Shown one piece after another: positions 8,605-16,684 of a DNA stretch of 64,000 nt. The stretch is taken from assembly GCA_040768445.1 (NCBI GenBank), contig JAXGMV010000001.1, positions 2,976,001-3,040,000 of the forward strand, read 5' to 3'. The notes beneath the pieces were generated by a model, which was given only the letters and a program-made list of their open reading frames with translations, ran no database searches and had not been told where the DNA came from. Made by a program: the position numbers and the translations under genes. This stretch comes from JAXGMV01 sp040768445. GTDB lineage: Bacteria > Chloroflexota > Anaerolineae > Anaerolineales > Anaerolineaceae. Position 1 is the first letter of the stretch. Each line of letters starts with the position of its first letter.

Positions 8605-8629
8605 AGTTTGCAATACAAACTTATTTGTA
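8605..8629. promoter_or_regulatory. Overlapping inverted repeats, likely operator of the ABC-2 operon
   Basis: Two inverted repeats share sequence: AGTTTG-N5-CAAACT (8605-8621) and TACAAA-N4-TTTGTA (8614-8629). They cover the first transcribed bases and end at the ribosome binding site AAGGAG (8629-8634). A small winged-helix protein encoded second in the operon is the obvious candidate binder, giving autoregulation. Symmetry and position are seen; the binding is inferred. Confidence 0.6.
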
Positions 8630-8645
8630 AGGAGTGTTAAATATT

Positions 8646-9281
8646 ATGAGAGATCAGATTACTGAAATGCAGAAACGCCCTATCCACTACTGGTACAGTG
8701 ATGGCATATGGGAGCTTCACTTTGGGCTGTTCTTTGTCCTGTTTGGGTTATATTACTTCCTCTTGACCTTTATTCCTGCCACCGGCCCATACCAGATTAT
8801 TGCCCTGGCAATCGGCCAACCGGCCATTATCCTGTTCGGTATCCTTGGATTTCGAAAAACCATTAGATACTTTAAAGAGAGGATCACATATCCTCGTACG
8901 GGCTATATCAGTTACCGCACAAAAAGAAAAAATAACCGCCTGGTTGGAATGGCAACTGGACTGGTGCTTGGAATGATATTTGGTTTAATCGCTTCACAAT
9001 TGAACGGCTTAATCGGCACCAGCTGGATACCTGCGTTCATTGGCGTGATGCTTGCCTTTATTCTATATATTCTGGCCTATAAATCCAATGTAATTCGGTT
9101 CTATGTTCTGGCGGTTACCAGCGTCATCATTGGAGGACTTGTTGCATTCAGTGGCATTGATGATTGGCTTCAGAATGCGGCCTTTTTTGCTGGTATTGGA
9201 ATCTGCTTCGTTATTTCTGGGCTGGCAACTTTAATCATTTACATGCGCAATTCCCACCCGGTTGAATTGGAAGAGGAGTAG
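8646..9281 (+). CDS. Polytopic membrane protein of the ABC-2 operon, function unknown
   Basis: A 211-residue integral membrane protein with about six hydrophobic helices and no domain I can name. The N-terminal segment (HYWYSDGIWELHFGLFFVLFGLYYFLL region) opens with an aromatic-rich stretch before the first helix, and the tail VELEEE is acidic. The ATG at 8646 follows AAGGAG by 11 bases; the in-frame GTG at 8634 overlaps that site and was rejected. It is the first gene of an operon: 3 bases separate it from the winged-helix regulator, which is followed by the ATPase and permease. It may be an accessory or sensing subunit of the transporter, or its target. That role is inferred from context only. 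Confidence 0.8.
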   Translation: MRDQITEMQKRPIHYWYSDGIWELHFGLFFVLFGLYYFLLTFIPATGPYQIIALAIGQPAIILFGILGFRKTIRYFKERITYPRTGYISYRTKRKNNRLVGMATGLVLGMIFGLIASQLNGLIGTSWIPAFIGVMLAFILYILAYKSNVIRFYVLAVTSVIIGGLVAFSGIDDWLQNAAFFAGIGICFVISGLATLIIYMRNSHPVELEEE

Positions 9282-9284
9282 ACA

Positions 9285-9599
9285 ATGGCACCAGCGCTGC
9301 GCGATCTCACGGAATTAGACAAATTGATTCATGAACCTGCCAGGTTGATGATTATCTCGATACTCTCTGCAGTAGAAGAGGCGGATTTCATCTATTTAAT
9401 GCATGAAACAGGTCTGACCCGCGGTAATCTCTCATCTCATCTTTCCAAGCTTGAAGATGCCGGCTATGTGGAGGTGCAAAAAACTTTTCGCGGCAAAGTT
9501 CCTCAAACGCTGCTGCGGCTGACCGGTACCGGGCAGTCAGCGTTTAATACCTACCGAACCCAGCTCAAACAACTTGTTACGAAAATCTCAGAGGATTAG
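9285..9599 (+). CDS. Winged-helix transcriptional regulator
   Basis: A 104-residue DNA-binding protein of the small winged-helix group (MarR/ArsR-like). The recognition region TRGNLSSHLSKLEDAGYV is typical of these proteins, followed by a basic wing (KTFRGKVPQTLLRLTGTG). No metal-binding cysteines or separate ligand domain are visible. It lies between the membrane protein (3-base gap) and the ABC ATPase (2-base gap). Single-domain regulators like this commonly sit beside ABC-2 exporters. It probably represses its own operon through the inverted repeats at 8605-8629. The signal is unknown. Confidence 0.88.
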   Translation: MAPALRDLTELDKLIHEPARLMIISILSAVEEADFIYLMHETGLTRGNLSSHLSKLEDAGYVEVQKTFRGKVPQTLLRLTGTGQSAFNTYRTQLKQLVTKISED

Positions 9600-9601
9600 C
9601 A

Positions 9602-10534
9602 ATGCACACTTCAGTTATTCACACCGAAAACCTCACACGTGATTTTGGATCACTACGTGCTGTAAATCACATCTCATTTGAGGTTGCGCCAGGACGGATA
9701 TTTGGTTTCCTTGGTCCCAACGGCTCCGGTAAGACCACCACTATTCGTCTACTGCTTGGACTTATCAAACCAACTTCTGGTACTGCATCAGTCATGGGAC
9801 AGGACATCATCAAAAACCCCGACGAAATCAGACAGGTAAGCGGTGCATTGTTAGAGAACACCGGGCTATATGAACGGCTGTCAGCACGAGACAACCTTGA
9901 ATTTTACGGCCGGGTCTGGCATATCTCACAAAATGAACGCACTCAAAGGATGAAAGAACTGCTCACCTCTCTTGACCTCTGGCAGCGCAAGGACGAAGTG
10001 ATCTCTGGTTGGAGCAAAGGAATGAAGCAGAAACTGGCAATCGCCCGCACTTTATTTCACCGTCCACAGCTGATATTTCTGGATGAGCCGACAAATGGAT
10101 TGGATCCAGTGGCGGCGGCTGAACTACGAGAGTACCTTGCTGATCTGACACATCGGGACGGCGTGACGATATTCCTCACCACCCATAATCTGAACGAGGC
10201 TGAGAAGCTGTGTGACAGGGTAGCTGTCATCCGACAGGGCAAAATAATTGCCAGCGGTTCCCCCGCAGACCTGCAAGCCAGGAAGGACGAAACCATTCTG
10301 CAAATCTCCTGCACAGGCTTGACCGATTCCGTGATCAACTCATTGCGATTTTCAGAAGGTATCAAACAAGTAACCATCACGCAAGAAGGCTTGCTGGTGT
10401 CCACTGCATCGGATTTTGATGCATCCAGCCTGGTACAGAGCCTGGTGCAAAATGGCGTACACATTCAAGAGATGCGTAAACAGCAAACTTCACTGGAAGA
10501 AGCATTTTTGCAATTAATGGAGAATGAACAATGA
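9602..10534 (+). CDS. ABC-2 type transporter ATP-binding protein
   Basis: A 310-residue ATPase of the drug/lipid/lantibiotic-export class. Walker A GPNGSGKTT is at residues 38-46. The signature is the degenerate SKGMKQKLAIAR usual in this class (about 139-150). Walker B LIFLDEPTNGLDP is near 157-168, with the H-loop TTHNLNEAEKLCDRV after it. About 90 C-terminal residues form the variable extension found in DrrA-like proteins. It overlaps the permease start by 4 bases (ATGA). Together they would make a dimeric exporter with the 245-residue permease. The substrate is not deducible. Confidence 0.92.
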   Translation: MHTSVIHTENLTRDFGSLRAVNHISFEVAPGRIFGFLGPNGSGKTTTIRLLLGLIKPTSGTASVMGQDIIKNPDEIRQVSGALLENTGLYERLSARDNLEFYGRVWHISQNERTQRMKELLTSLDLWQRKDEVISGWSKGMKQKLAIARTLFHRPQLIFLDEPTNGLDPVAAAELREYLADLTHRDGVTIFLTTHNLNEAEKLCDRVAVIRQGKIIASGSPADLQARKDETILQISCTGLTDSVINSLRFSEGIKQVTITQEGLLVSTASDFDASSLVQSLVQNGVHIQEMRKQQTSLEEAFLQLMENEQ

Positions 10535-11268
10535 TGCAAGACACCCTGACAATCATGTGGAAAGAATGGAAAGAATTGTTTTTACGACGCGGTTCAGTAC
10601 GATCCGGGTTGTTTAATGTTGTGATTATTGTTGGTCTGTTGGGTATATTCATGCCCCTGCAGACAGGTAAAGAGTGGTTGTCATCAGGCACTGGATTGCT
10701 GATCTGGTCCTGGATTCCGGTATTCTTGACAACCAATATTATTGCCGATGCCTTTGCCGGCGAAAGAGAACGTCACACTTTGGAAACCCTGCTGGCAAGC
10801 CGGCTGTCAGACCGGTCTATTCTGATCGGCAAAATCATGGCGGCAGTCTCTTACGCGCTGACGATCGCAGTAGCCTCTATGTTGATTGGTGCTGTTACTA
10901 TTAATATCAGTAACCCTATTGATGGAATTCAGTTCTACACTGGCTGGGTCTTTCCACTTGCAATCTTCCTGGCGTTCCTTACTGCATTTTTGATGTCATG
11001 TATCGGAGTAATTGTCTCCCTGAACGCGCCCACCACACGACACGCTTACCAGCGTTTAAGCATCATTGTCATGGCTGTCTGGCTGGTGCCTATCATCGCC
11101 CTTCAGGTTATTCCGGATGAAGTCATTGTCAGGTTTGCACAATCCGCAGAGAGGATCAACACAGCCGCCATTATCCCTGCCGGCATTGGCCTGCTCATTT
11201 TGGCAGACGCTTTGCTGATCATGTTCGCAATGAAGAAATTCAAACGCAACCAGTTGATCCTTGAGTAA
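10531..11268 (+). CDS. ABC-2 type transporter permease
   Basis: A 245-residue membrane subunit with about six helices and the ABC-2 hallmark after the first two: an ERERHTLETLLASRLSDR segment (residues about 84-101), the coupling region that contacts the ATPase. It begins inside the ATPase stop (ATGA overlap), so translation is coupled. It is the last gene of the four-gene operon, which ends at a strong hairpin. The substrate is unknown; a lipid, antibiotic or sodium export role would all fit. Confidence 0.9.
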   Translation: MMQDTLTIMWKEWKELFLRRGSVRSGLFNVVIIVGLLGIFMPLQTGKEWLSSGTGLLIWSWIPVFLTTNIIADAFAGERERHTLETLLASRLSDRSILIGKIMAAVSYALTIAVASMLIGAVTINISNPIDGIQFYTGWVFPLAIFLAFLTAFLMSCIGVIVSLNAPTTRHAYQRLSIIVMAVWLVPIIALQVIPDEVIVRFAQSAERINTAAIIPAGIGLLILADALLIMFAMKKFKRNQLILE

Positions 11269-11277
11269 AATTTAAAA

Positions 11278-11309
11278 AATCAGGGTGCAGAAAAATCTGC
11301 ACCCTGATT
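11278..11309. terminator. Bidirectional terminator between the ABC-2 operon and aspS
   Basis: A perfect 13-bp stem (AATCAGGGTGCAG / CTGCACCCTGATT, 6-base loop). The minus-strand side has a strong T-run (ATTTTTTAAA), so it ends aspS well; the plus-strand side is weaker (TATTCCC). It lies between convergent genes. Confidence 0.88.
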
Positions 11310-11327
11310 ATTCCCTATTAAGTCAAC

Positions 11328-13094
11328 TTATTCAACAATTTTTATGTGAAGTTCCTTCAACTGCTGCGGTTCTACCGGTGAAGGTGCGTCTCCCATGACA
11401 TCACGGGCTGCCTGGTTCTTAGGGAAGGCGATTACCTCGCGAATATTGGGTTCATCAGCCAGGATCATGCATAAGCGGTCAATGCCAGGAGCAATGCCGC
11501 CGTGCGGTGGTACACCATAACCAAAAGCCTCGAGCATGTGACCAAACCGCTCACGCGCCATTTCCAATTCAAGACCGATCAAGCCAAATACCCGTTCCTG
11601 CATGTTGGGGTCATGAATCCTGATGGAACCGCCAGCCACTTCATAGTTGTTGAGCACCAGGTCGTACTGCTGACCGCGCACCTTCGAGACATCCACGTCC
11701 AACATCGGCACATCTTCCGGCATGGGCGCGGTGAAGAGGTGATGGCTTGGATCCCAACGCTTCTCTTCCTCGCTCCACACCATGAACGGAAAGTCAATCA
11801 CCCAGCAAAATGCCAGGATGTTGGGGTCGCGCAGTTTAAGCAGATCGCCCAGGTAAACACGCAGCCTCCCCAGGCTCTCAAAAACGATTGTAGGCTTGTC
11901 AGCGACAAACAACAGCAAGTCACCTTTTTCTGCTTCCAAACGCGTCGTGATCTCCCTCAGGGTCGCTTCACTCAGGAATTTACTGAAAGAAGAGCGCTGT
12001 TCACCTTCACTTGAAATGGCTATATACGCCAAACCCTTTGCGCCAAACTGTTTGACAAACTCAGTCAGTTCATCAATCTGTTTGCGGCTGTAATCCCCCA
12101 GACCTTTGGCATTGATGCCCCGCACATGACCGCCTGAGGCAACGGTATCTTCAAAGACCTTGAATCCAGATCCAACTGCCAGGTCAGTCATATTTTTTAA
12201 TTCAAGACCAAAGCGCAAATCCGGGTTGTCTTTTCCAAAACGCTCCATAGCTTCATCGTATTTCAACCTTGGCCATGGGGAGGCAAGCAGCTTCTTCTGA
12301 GGTGCAACTTCAGCAACCATGCGGGAGAACATATCCTCAGTCAACGCCATCACGTCATCACGCTCAACGAAGGACATCTCAAGGTCAAGCTGTGTGAATT
12401 CAGGTTGTCGGTCACCGCGCTGGTCTTCATCGCGAAAACAGCGGGCTATCTGAAAGTAGCGCTCAATACCTGCGACCATTAACAGCTGTTTTAACTGCTG
12501 CGGCGACTGCGGCAGTGCATAAAACTGCCCGGGGTGCACACGCGAGGGCACAAGGTAATCACGCGCCCCTTCTGGTGTGGTCTTGAACAAAATGGGTGTC
12601 TCAACTTCAATGAAGCCGTGTCCATTGAGGTATTTTCTGATGAAAAACTCAACATTGTTACGCATTACCAGGTTGCGTTTCATACGTTCACGCCGTAAAT
12701 CAAGATAGCGGTACTTTAATCGCAGATTTTCATCAACATCTTCTTCCTTGTTGATCAAGAACGGCAGTGGATTTGCACGAGTAATGACGTTAATCTGCGA
12801 TGCCTCAATTTCAATTTCGCCTGTTACCATGTTTGGATTTTCCGACCCTTCCGGGCGGTGGCGAACAAGACCGACAACCTGGATCACCCACTCAGATCTC
12901 ACTTCCTCAGCTGTTTGTGCCGCCTGTGAGGAAATTGTCGGGTTTGCGACGATTTGAACAATTCCAAACCTATCGCGCAGATCGATAAACATCACACCAC
13001 CGTGATCTCTCTGACGATGAACCCAGCCAGCCAGTGTCACTTCCTGTCCGATATTTTGTATGGACAATTCTCCATTGTTGTGGGTCTTATACAT
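11328..13094 (-). CDS. aspS: Aspartyl-tRNA synthetase, bacterial type
   Basis: Class IIb synthetase charging tRNA-Asp. The 588 residues match the bacterial type with the inserted GAD domain. An N-terminal OB-fold anticodon domain (about 1-110) starts with LAGWVHRQRDHGG. Motif 2 FRDEDQRGDRQPEFTQLD follows, and motif 3 APGIDRL is near the C-terminus. The start ATG has TTGGAG upstream. Whether it also charges tRNA-Asn (non-discriminating type) cannot be settled here. A candidate promoter lies at 13140-13168. It is transcribed alone and ends at a bidirectional terminator. Confidence 0.97.
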   Translation of the reverse strand: MYKTHNNGELSIQNIGQEVTLAGWVHRQRDHGGVMFIDLRDRFGIVQIVANPTISSQAAQTAEEVRSEWVIQVVGLVRHRPEGSENPNMVTGEIEIEASQINVITRANPLPFLINKEEDVDENLRLKYRYLDLRRERMKRNLVMRNNVEFFIRKYLNGHGFIEVETPILFKTTPEGARDYLVPSRVHPGQFYALPQSPQQLKQLLMVAGIERYFQIARCFRDEDQRGDRQPEFTQLDLEMSFVERDDVMALTEDMFSRMVAEVAPQKKLLASPWPRLKYDEAMERFGKDNPDLRFGLELKNMTDLAVGSGFKVFEDTVASGGHVRGINAKGLGDYSRKQIDELTEFVKQFGAKGLAYIAISSEGEQRSSFSKFLSEATLREITTRLEAEKGDLLLFVADKPTIVFESLGRLRVYLGDLLKLRDPNILAFCWVIDFPFMVWSEEEKRWDPSHHLFTAPMPEDVPMLDVDVSKVRGQQYDLVLNNYEVAGGSIRIHDPNMQERVFGLIGLELEMARERFGHMLEAFGYGVPPHGGIAPGIDRLCMILADEPNIREVIAFPKNQAARDVMGDAPSPVEPQQLKELHIKIVE

Positions 13095-13139
13095 AATTTA
13101 CTCTCCAAGTCACCTGATCAAAAAAAACAGAATGTATGA

Positions 13140-13168
13140 ATTATAAGCTAAGATTCCAAGAAGCTGAA
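13140..13168 (-). promoter_or_regulatory. Candidate promoter of aspS
   Basis: On the minus strand TATAAT (13140-13145) is preceded by TTCAGC (13163-13168) with a 17-bp spacer. The -10 is perfect and the -35 weak. It points at aspS, whose start is about 45 bases downstream. Confidence 0.6.
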
Positions 13169-13219
13169 TACAGAATTAAACTATGCGGTAATATTAGGAA
13201 ACACAATGAGATGAATATT

Positions 13220-13249
13220 TTGGCAAACCATTGCCAGTTATTGTACAAT
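13220..13249 (+). promoter_or_regulatory. Promoter of the acyl-CoA synthetase gene
   Basis: TTGGCA (13220-13225), an 18-bp spacer and TACAAT (13244-13249), 51 bases upstream of the chosen start at 13301. It argues against any start further upstream. Confidence 0.7.
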
Positions 13250-13300
13250 CTTATCCAGTGTGCAATTCATCCCCCCATTATGAAAAGAGAGTTGGAACAT

Positions 13301-15394
13301 ATGAGTGAAATGCATTATTTTTTCAAACCTGCGGGCGTTGCATTAATTGGCGCATCATCAAACCCAAATAAATTAGGGTACGGGATACTCAAGAACATGA
13401 CCGCTTATGGTTTCAGCGGTGCAGTTTACCCGGTCAATCCGGGTGCAAAAGAGATACTCGGTTTGCCCTGCTATGCAGATATATCCTTCGTACCAGACCC
13501 GGTTGAACTGGCAGTTGTCGTCGTACAGGCTTCACAAGTGCCCGATACCTTGATCTCGTGTGGCAAACGTGGAATCAAAGCTGTGACCATCATTTCCGGC
13601 GGTTTTAAAGAGGTTGGTGAGGAAGGTGCCAGGCTTGAAAAATTATGTCTGAAAATTGCACACCAATACAATATGCGTCTTATCGGTCCGAACTGTGTTG
13701 GCACAATTGATCTTTACAGCGGTTTAAACACCACTTTCATCCGCGGTATACCAGAAAGGGGACATATTGGATTCATTTCACAATCAGGGGCGGTTTGCGG
13801 CAGTGTGGTGGATTATGTGGCTGATAAGGGCATTGGTTTTTCATATTTTGTCTCGCTGGGAAATGAAGCAGATGTCAATGAAACTGACCTGATCTCATTC
13901 CTGGCTGATGACCCGGACACGCATGTCATCTCAGCATACCTTGAAGCCATTACAGATGGAAAACGTTTTCTTGAAACTGTGAAAGAAGTAACAAAAAAGA
14001 AGCCTGTTGTTATCTTGAAAGCCGGACACTCGGATGCCGGTGCCAGGGCAGTATCTTCACACACTGGATCATTAGCAGGCACCTACACTGCCTACCTGGC
14101 TGCCTTCAAACAAGCGGGTGTCATCATTGCTGATACCTCTCAAGAGCTGTTCAACATCTCCAATGCTTTTGCCAATCAACCCTTGCCGTCAGGCAGCCGT
14201 GTGGCTGTAATTACAAATGCCGGCGGTCCTGCTGCTCTTGCCTCAGACAGTCTTTCTGAAAACGGCTGCCGTCTGGCAGATTTACTGCCGGAAACCCGTG
14301 AAGAGCTGCGCAAGCACGTCAACCCCAGCGCGCAGGTGAATAACCCAATTGACATGCTTGGTGGAGCTACACCAGCAGAATACGGCCTTGCCACCGCATT
14401 GTGCATGCAAGACCCAAATGTGGATGCAGCTCTCGTAATCCATGTGCCAACTTCAGTTGTGGACCCAAATCAAATAGCCACTGAGGTCAGCCACTCCGCG
14501 AAAAATGCCGGTAAACCTATCCTGGTTTGTCTGATGGGCGACCTCTCCATTCGCCAGCCAAGATTAATCTTTCAGGGTAATGGCATTCCTGTCGTTCAGT
14601 TTCCTGAGCAAACTGGCAGGGTACTATCTGCCATGGCACAATACCGCCAGGTAAAAAATGCACCAACGACAATGCCAGCAACACCCTATCAGCCAGACAA
14701 AAAACTTCTGCAGAACTTCACAAAAATCTTAGAAAAATCAAAACAATTGGGCGAATATGAAACACGTCCACTGCTCGAAGCTTATGGAATCCCGGTTGTG
14801 CCTGGCAAGATGGCAACTTCAGCTGAAGAAGCTGCTGCTGCCGCTGAGCAAATCGGTTTCCCGGTAGTAATGAAAATCGTATCGCCTGATATTCTGCACA
14901 AGTCTGATAAGGGCGGTATTCTGCTTAACTTATCAGACAGCAACGCTGTAATGGATGGGTACAGGCAAATGCTGAGCCAGATACTGGGGGCAACACCTGA
15001 CGCCCAGATCGAGGGCGTACTGGTTGAAGCAATGGCGCCGAAGGGACAGGAGGTCATCATTGGCATGCGCCGTGATCCGCAGTTTGGGCCGCTGATGATG
15101 TTCGGTTTTGGTGGTATTTATGTCGAATTGTTCTCTGATGTCGCTTTCCGAATCGCTCCGCTGAGTGTCACGGATGCAGAAGCGATGTTAAACGAGACAA
15201 GAGCCGGGCGGCTGTTGAAAGGTCTGAGAGGCGCTCAGCCGGCAGACAGGGAAGCGTTAATTGAAACGCTTATACGCCTGGGGCAAATTGCTGTTGACTT
15301 CCCTGAACTTGAAGAGATGGAGATTAATCCCCTGCTGGTGATGCAGAAAGGCGTACTGGCACTGGATGCCAGGGCTATTGCAAAAACCGCCTAA
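13301..15394 (+). CDS. ADP-forming acetate/acyl-CoA ligase, fused alpha and beta subunits
   Basis: A 697-residue fused enzyme interconverting acyl-CoA, ADP and phosphate with acid, CoA and ATP, used for energy conservation in fermentative organisms. The N-terminal CoA-binding Rossmann domain opens with GVALIGASSNPNKLGYGIL. Two succinyl-CoA-ligase-like domains follow, with the conserved SSHTGSLAG segment carrying the histidine that is phosphorylated in this family. An ATP-grasp domain occupies the last 230 residues (GFPVVMKIVSPDILHKSDKGG; GFGGIYVELF). The frame is open back to 13136, but a good promoter sits at 13220-13249, so the ATG at 13301 (AAAGAGAG 9 bases upstream) is preferred; ATG 13280 is the alternative. 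An acyltransferase-linked Pat-type protein is less likely because no GNAT domain is present. Confidence 0.88.
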   Translation: MSEMHYFFKPAGVALIGASSNPNKLGYGILKNMTAYGFSGAVYPVNPGAKEILGLPCYADISFVPDPVELAVVVVQASQVPDTLISCGKRGIKAVTIISGGFKEVGEEGARLEKLCLKIAHQYNMRLIGPNCVGTIDLYSGLNTTFIRGIPERGHIGFISQSGAVCGSVVDYVADKGIGFSYFVSLGNEADVNETDLISFLADDPDTHVISAYLEAITDGKRFLETVKEVTKKKPVVILKAGHSDAGARAVSSHTGSLAGTYTAYLAAFKQAGVIIADTSQELFNISNAFANQPLPSGSRVAVITNAGGPAALASDSLSENGCRLADLLPETREELRKHVNPSAQVNNPIDMLGGATPAEYGLATALCMQDPNVDAALVIHVPTSVVDPNQIATEVSHSAKNAGKPILVCLMGDLSIRQPRLIFQGNGIPVVQFPEQTGRVLSAMAQYRQVKNAPTTMPATPYQPDKKLLQNFTKILEKSKQLGEYETRPLLEAYGIPVVPGKMATSAEEAAAAAEQIGFPVVMKIVSPDILHKSDKGGILLNLSDSNAVMDGYRQMLSQILGATPDAQIEGVLVEAMAPKGQEVIIGMRRDPQFGPLMMFGFGGIYVELFSDVAFRIAPLSVTDAEAMLNETRAGRLLKGLRGAQPADREALIETLIRLGQIAVDFPELEEMEINPLLVMQKGVLALDARAIAKTA

Positions 15395-15526
15395 TTATGT
15401 CATACCCATAAAAACATCACTCTAAAATCTTTAAAGACATATCGTCAGGCTTACATTGGAAATATTAGCCCTTATCAGATGGTATTCGTAGTAAAATTAA
15501 TCAATCATTCTGCCGGGAGGTTGAAA

Positions 15527-15823
15527 GTGCAAACCTGTACCATTTGTCAAACACAATCCAGCGACATTGAGCGTTACTGCACCAAGTGTGGTGCTGACCT
15601 GCATGAATATTCTGAAACGGCTGTTGCCCGTGCAAAACTAATTGCAAACCCCCGGGTCAGGAATATTCGCGTGGTTGTCTCGGCTGATGCCTGCCCAACC
15701 TGCCAGATTGTCGAGGGCACTTATGAAAAAGAAAATGTCCCATACCTACCAGTACCGGGCTGCTCAAGTGTTAATGGATGCAAGTGCTTTTACGAACCAC
15801 ATTTAAATGAGATCTACCCATAA
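15527..15823 (+). CDS. Small cysteine-rich zinc-ribbon protein, function unknown
   Basis: A 98-residue protein with two separated metal-site candidates. The N-terminal ribbon is CTIC-x13-CTKC (zinc-ribbon type). After a charged linker the C-terminal half reads CPTC, then GTYEKENVPYLPVPGC and GCKC, giving a second set of five cysteines. The C-terminal pattern (CxxC, a G-x-Y, then P-x-x-x-C ... CxC) resembles the metal-binding tail of some phage Mu gpF-like head proteins; that is a pattern resemblance only. The GTG at 15527 was chosen because GGGAGG lies 6 bases upstream; an ATG at 15479 has none. It is a single gene closed by a strong terminator. Confidence 0.78.
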   Translation: MQTCTICQTQSSDIERYCTKCGADLHEYSETAVARAKLIANPRVRNIRVVVSADACPTCQIVEGTYEKENVPYLPVPGCSSVNGCKCFYEPHLNEIYP

Positions 15824-15843
15824 TCACTTGGTATTAAACAGTC

Positions 15844-15880
15844 AAACGGTTTTCAATTAAATTGAAAGCCGTTTTTATTT
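15844..15880 (+). terminator. Terminator of the zinc-ribbon gene
   Basis: A 14-bp stem (AAACGGTTTTCAAT / ATTGAAAGCCGTTT, one G-U pair, 3-base loop) followed by TTATTT. It may also serve the convergent hydrolase gene, though the T-run on that side is poor. Confidence 0.88.
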
Positions 15881-15901
15881 AAATTCTATTTTTAGTTGAT
15901 G

Positions 15902-16684
15902 CTAATCAGCCTTTATTACCCGGTCTCTCAATGCCAGCAAGCAAAGTGACACGGCATCAGGCTCTTCCAGCATCGGCATATGTTCAGCACCTGGAATCTC
16001 ACACAAGATACCTTCCCTGAGATAACTCGCCATTTGCATGGCCCTCTCCAGTGGTACCAGCCTGTCGTTAACCCCTGCAATCACAGCAGCGGGCAAGGTG
16101 AACCCCGCCAGGACTTCGGAGGCATCCTCACGAGTGATCATTGCCTCGAGTGCGCCAGCTACGCCCGAGGGATAGGTCTTCTGGATTATGGTTTTAAGCG
16201 CTTCATGCAGCATGGCATTTGATGTGACACGGTATGGCATTTCTTGCGCCACAGATGCGACACTTCCAGTCTGTCTTACCATCGCAACTTGCGCTTTACG
16301 GCTCAAGCGTGATTCCGGAGAATCAGCCAAATGATGGGTTGCCACCAAACCTAATCCTAACAGCCTGTCTGCATGGTATCTGGCGAACGCAAAACTGATA
16401 TAACCACCCATCGAGTGACCAACCAGAACTGCCTTATCAATCAGCGCATCATCCATCAGCCTGGCAACATCATCTGCCATATCTGACAGCGAGTACGGCT
16501 GTGTGACCACAGGTGAACGACCGAAGCCGCGCAGGTCTGGTTTAACGACCCTCAGCTCGTCTTTAAGCCGTTTGATTATCGGGTTCCATATTGTGTGATC
16601 CAACGGGTAACCGTGTAGAAAGATAAACGGAACACCCATGCCTGTTTCTTCGTACCATAACTTGATCGAGTTATTCTCACTCAT
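15902..16684 (-). CDS. Alpha/beta-fold hydrolase
   Basis: A 260-residue alpha/beta hydrolase with all elements of the serine triad: oxyanion-region HGYPLDHTIW, nucleophile elbow GHSMGG (about residues 93-98), acid in GVNDRLVP and histidine in GAEHMPMLEEP. The size and cap region match small esterases or the 3-oxoadipate enol-lactonase-like group, but the substrate cannot be named. It overlaps the upstream tRNA nucleotidyltransferase gene by 8 bases and has a good SD (GGAGG). It is the last gene of a run beginning with tdk. Confidence 0.9.
   Translation of the reverse strand: MSENNSIKLWYEETGMGVPFIFLHGYPLDHTIWNPIIKRLKDELRVVKPDLRGFGRSPVVTQPYSLSDMADDVARLMDDALIDKAVLVGHSMGGYISFAFARYHADRLLGLGLVATHHLADSPESRLSRKAQVAMVRQTGSVASVAQEMPYRVTSNAMLHEALKTIIQKTYPSGVAGALEAMITREDASEVLAGFTLPAAVIAGVNDRLVPLERAMQMASYLREGILCEIPGAEHMPMLEEPDAVSLCLLALRDRVIKAD

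Noticed and set aside
13136..13300. 55-codon N-terminal extension of the acyl-CoA synthetase
   Set aside because: It contains a good promoter (13220-13249) and the aspS promoter on the other strand; the family normally begins near residue MSEMHYFF.
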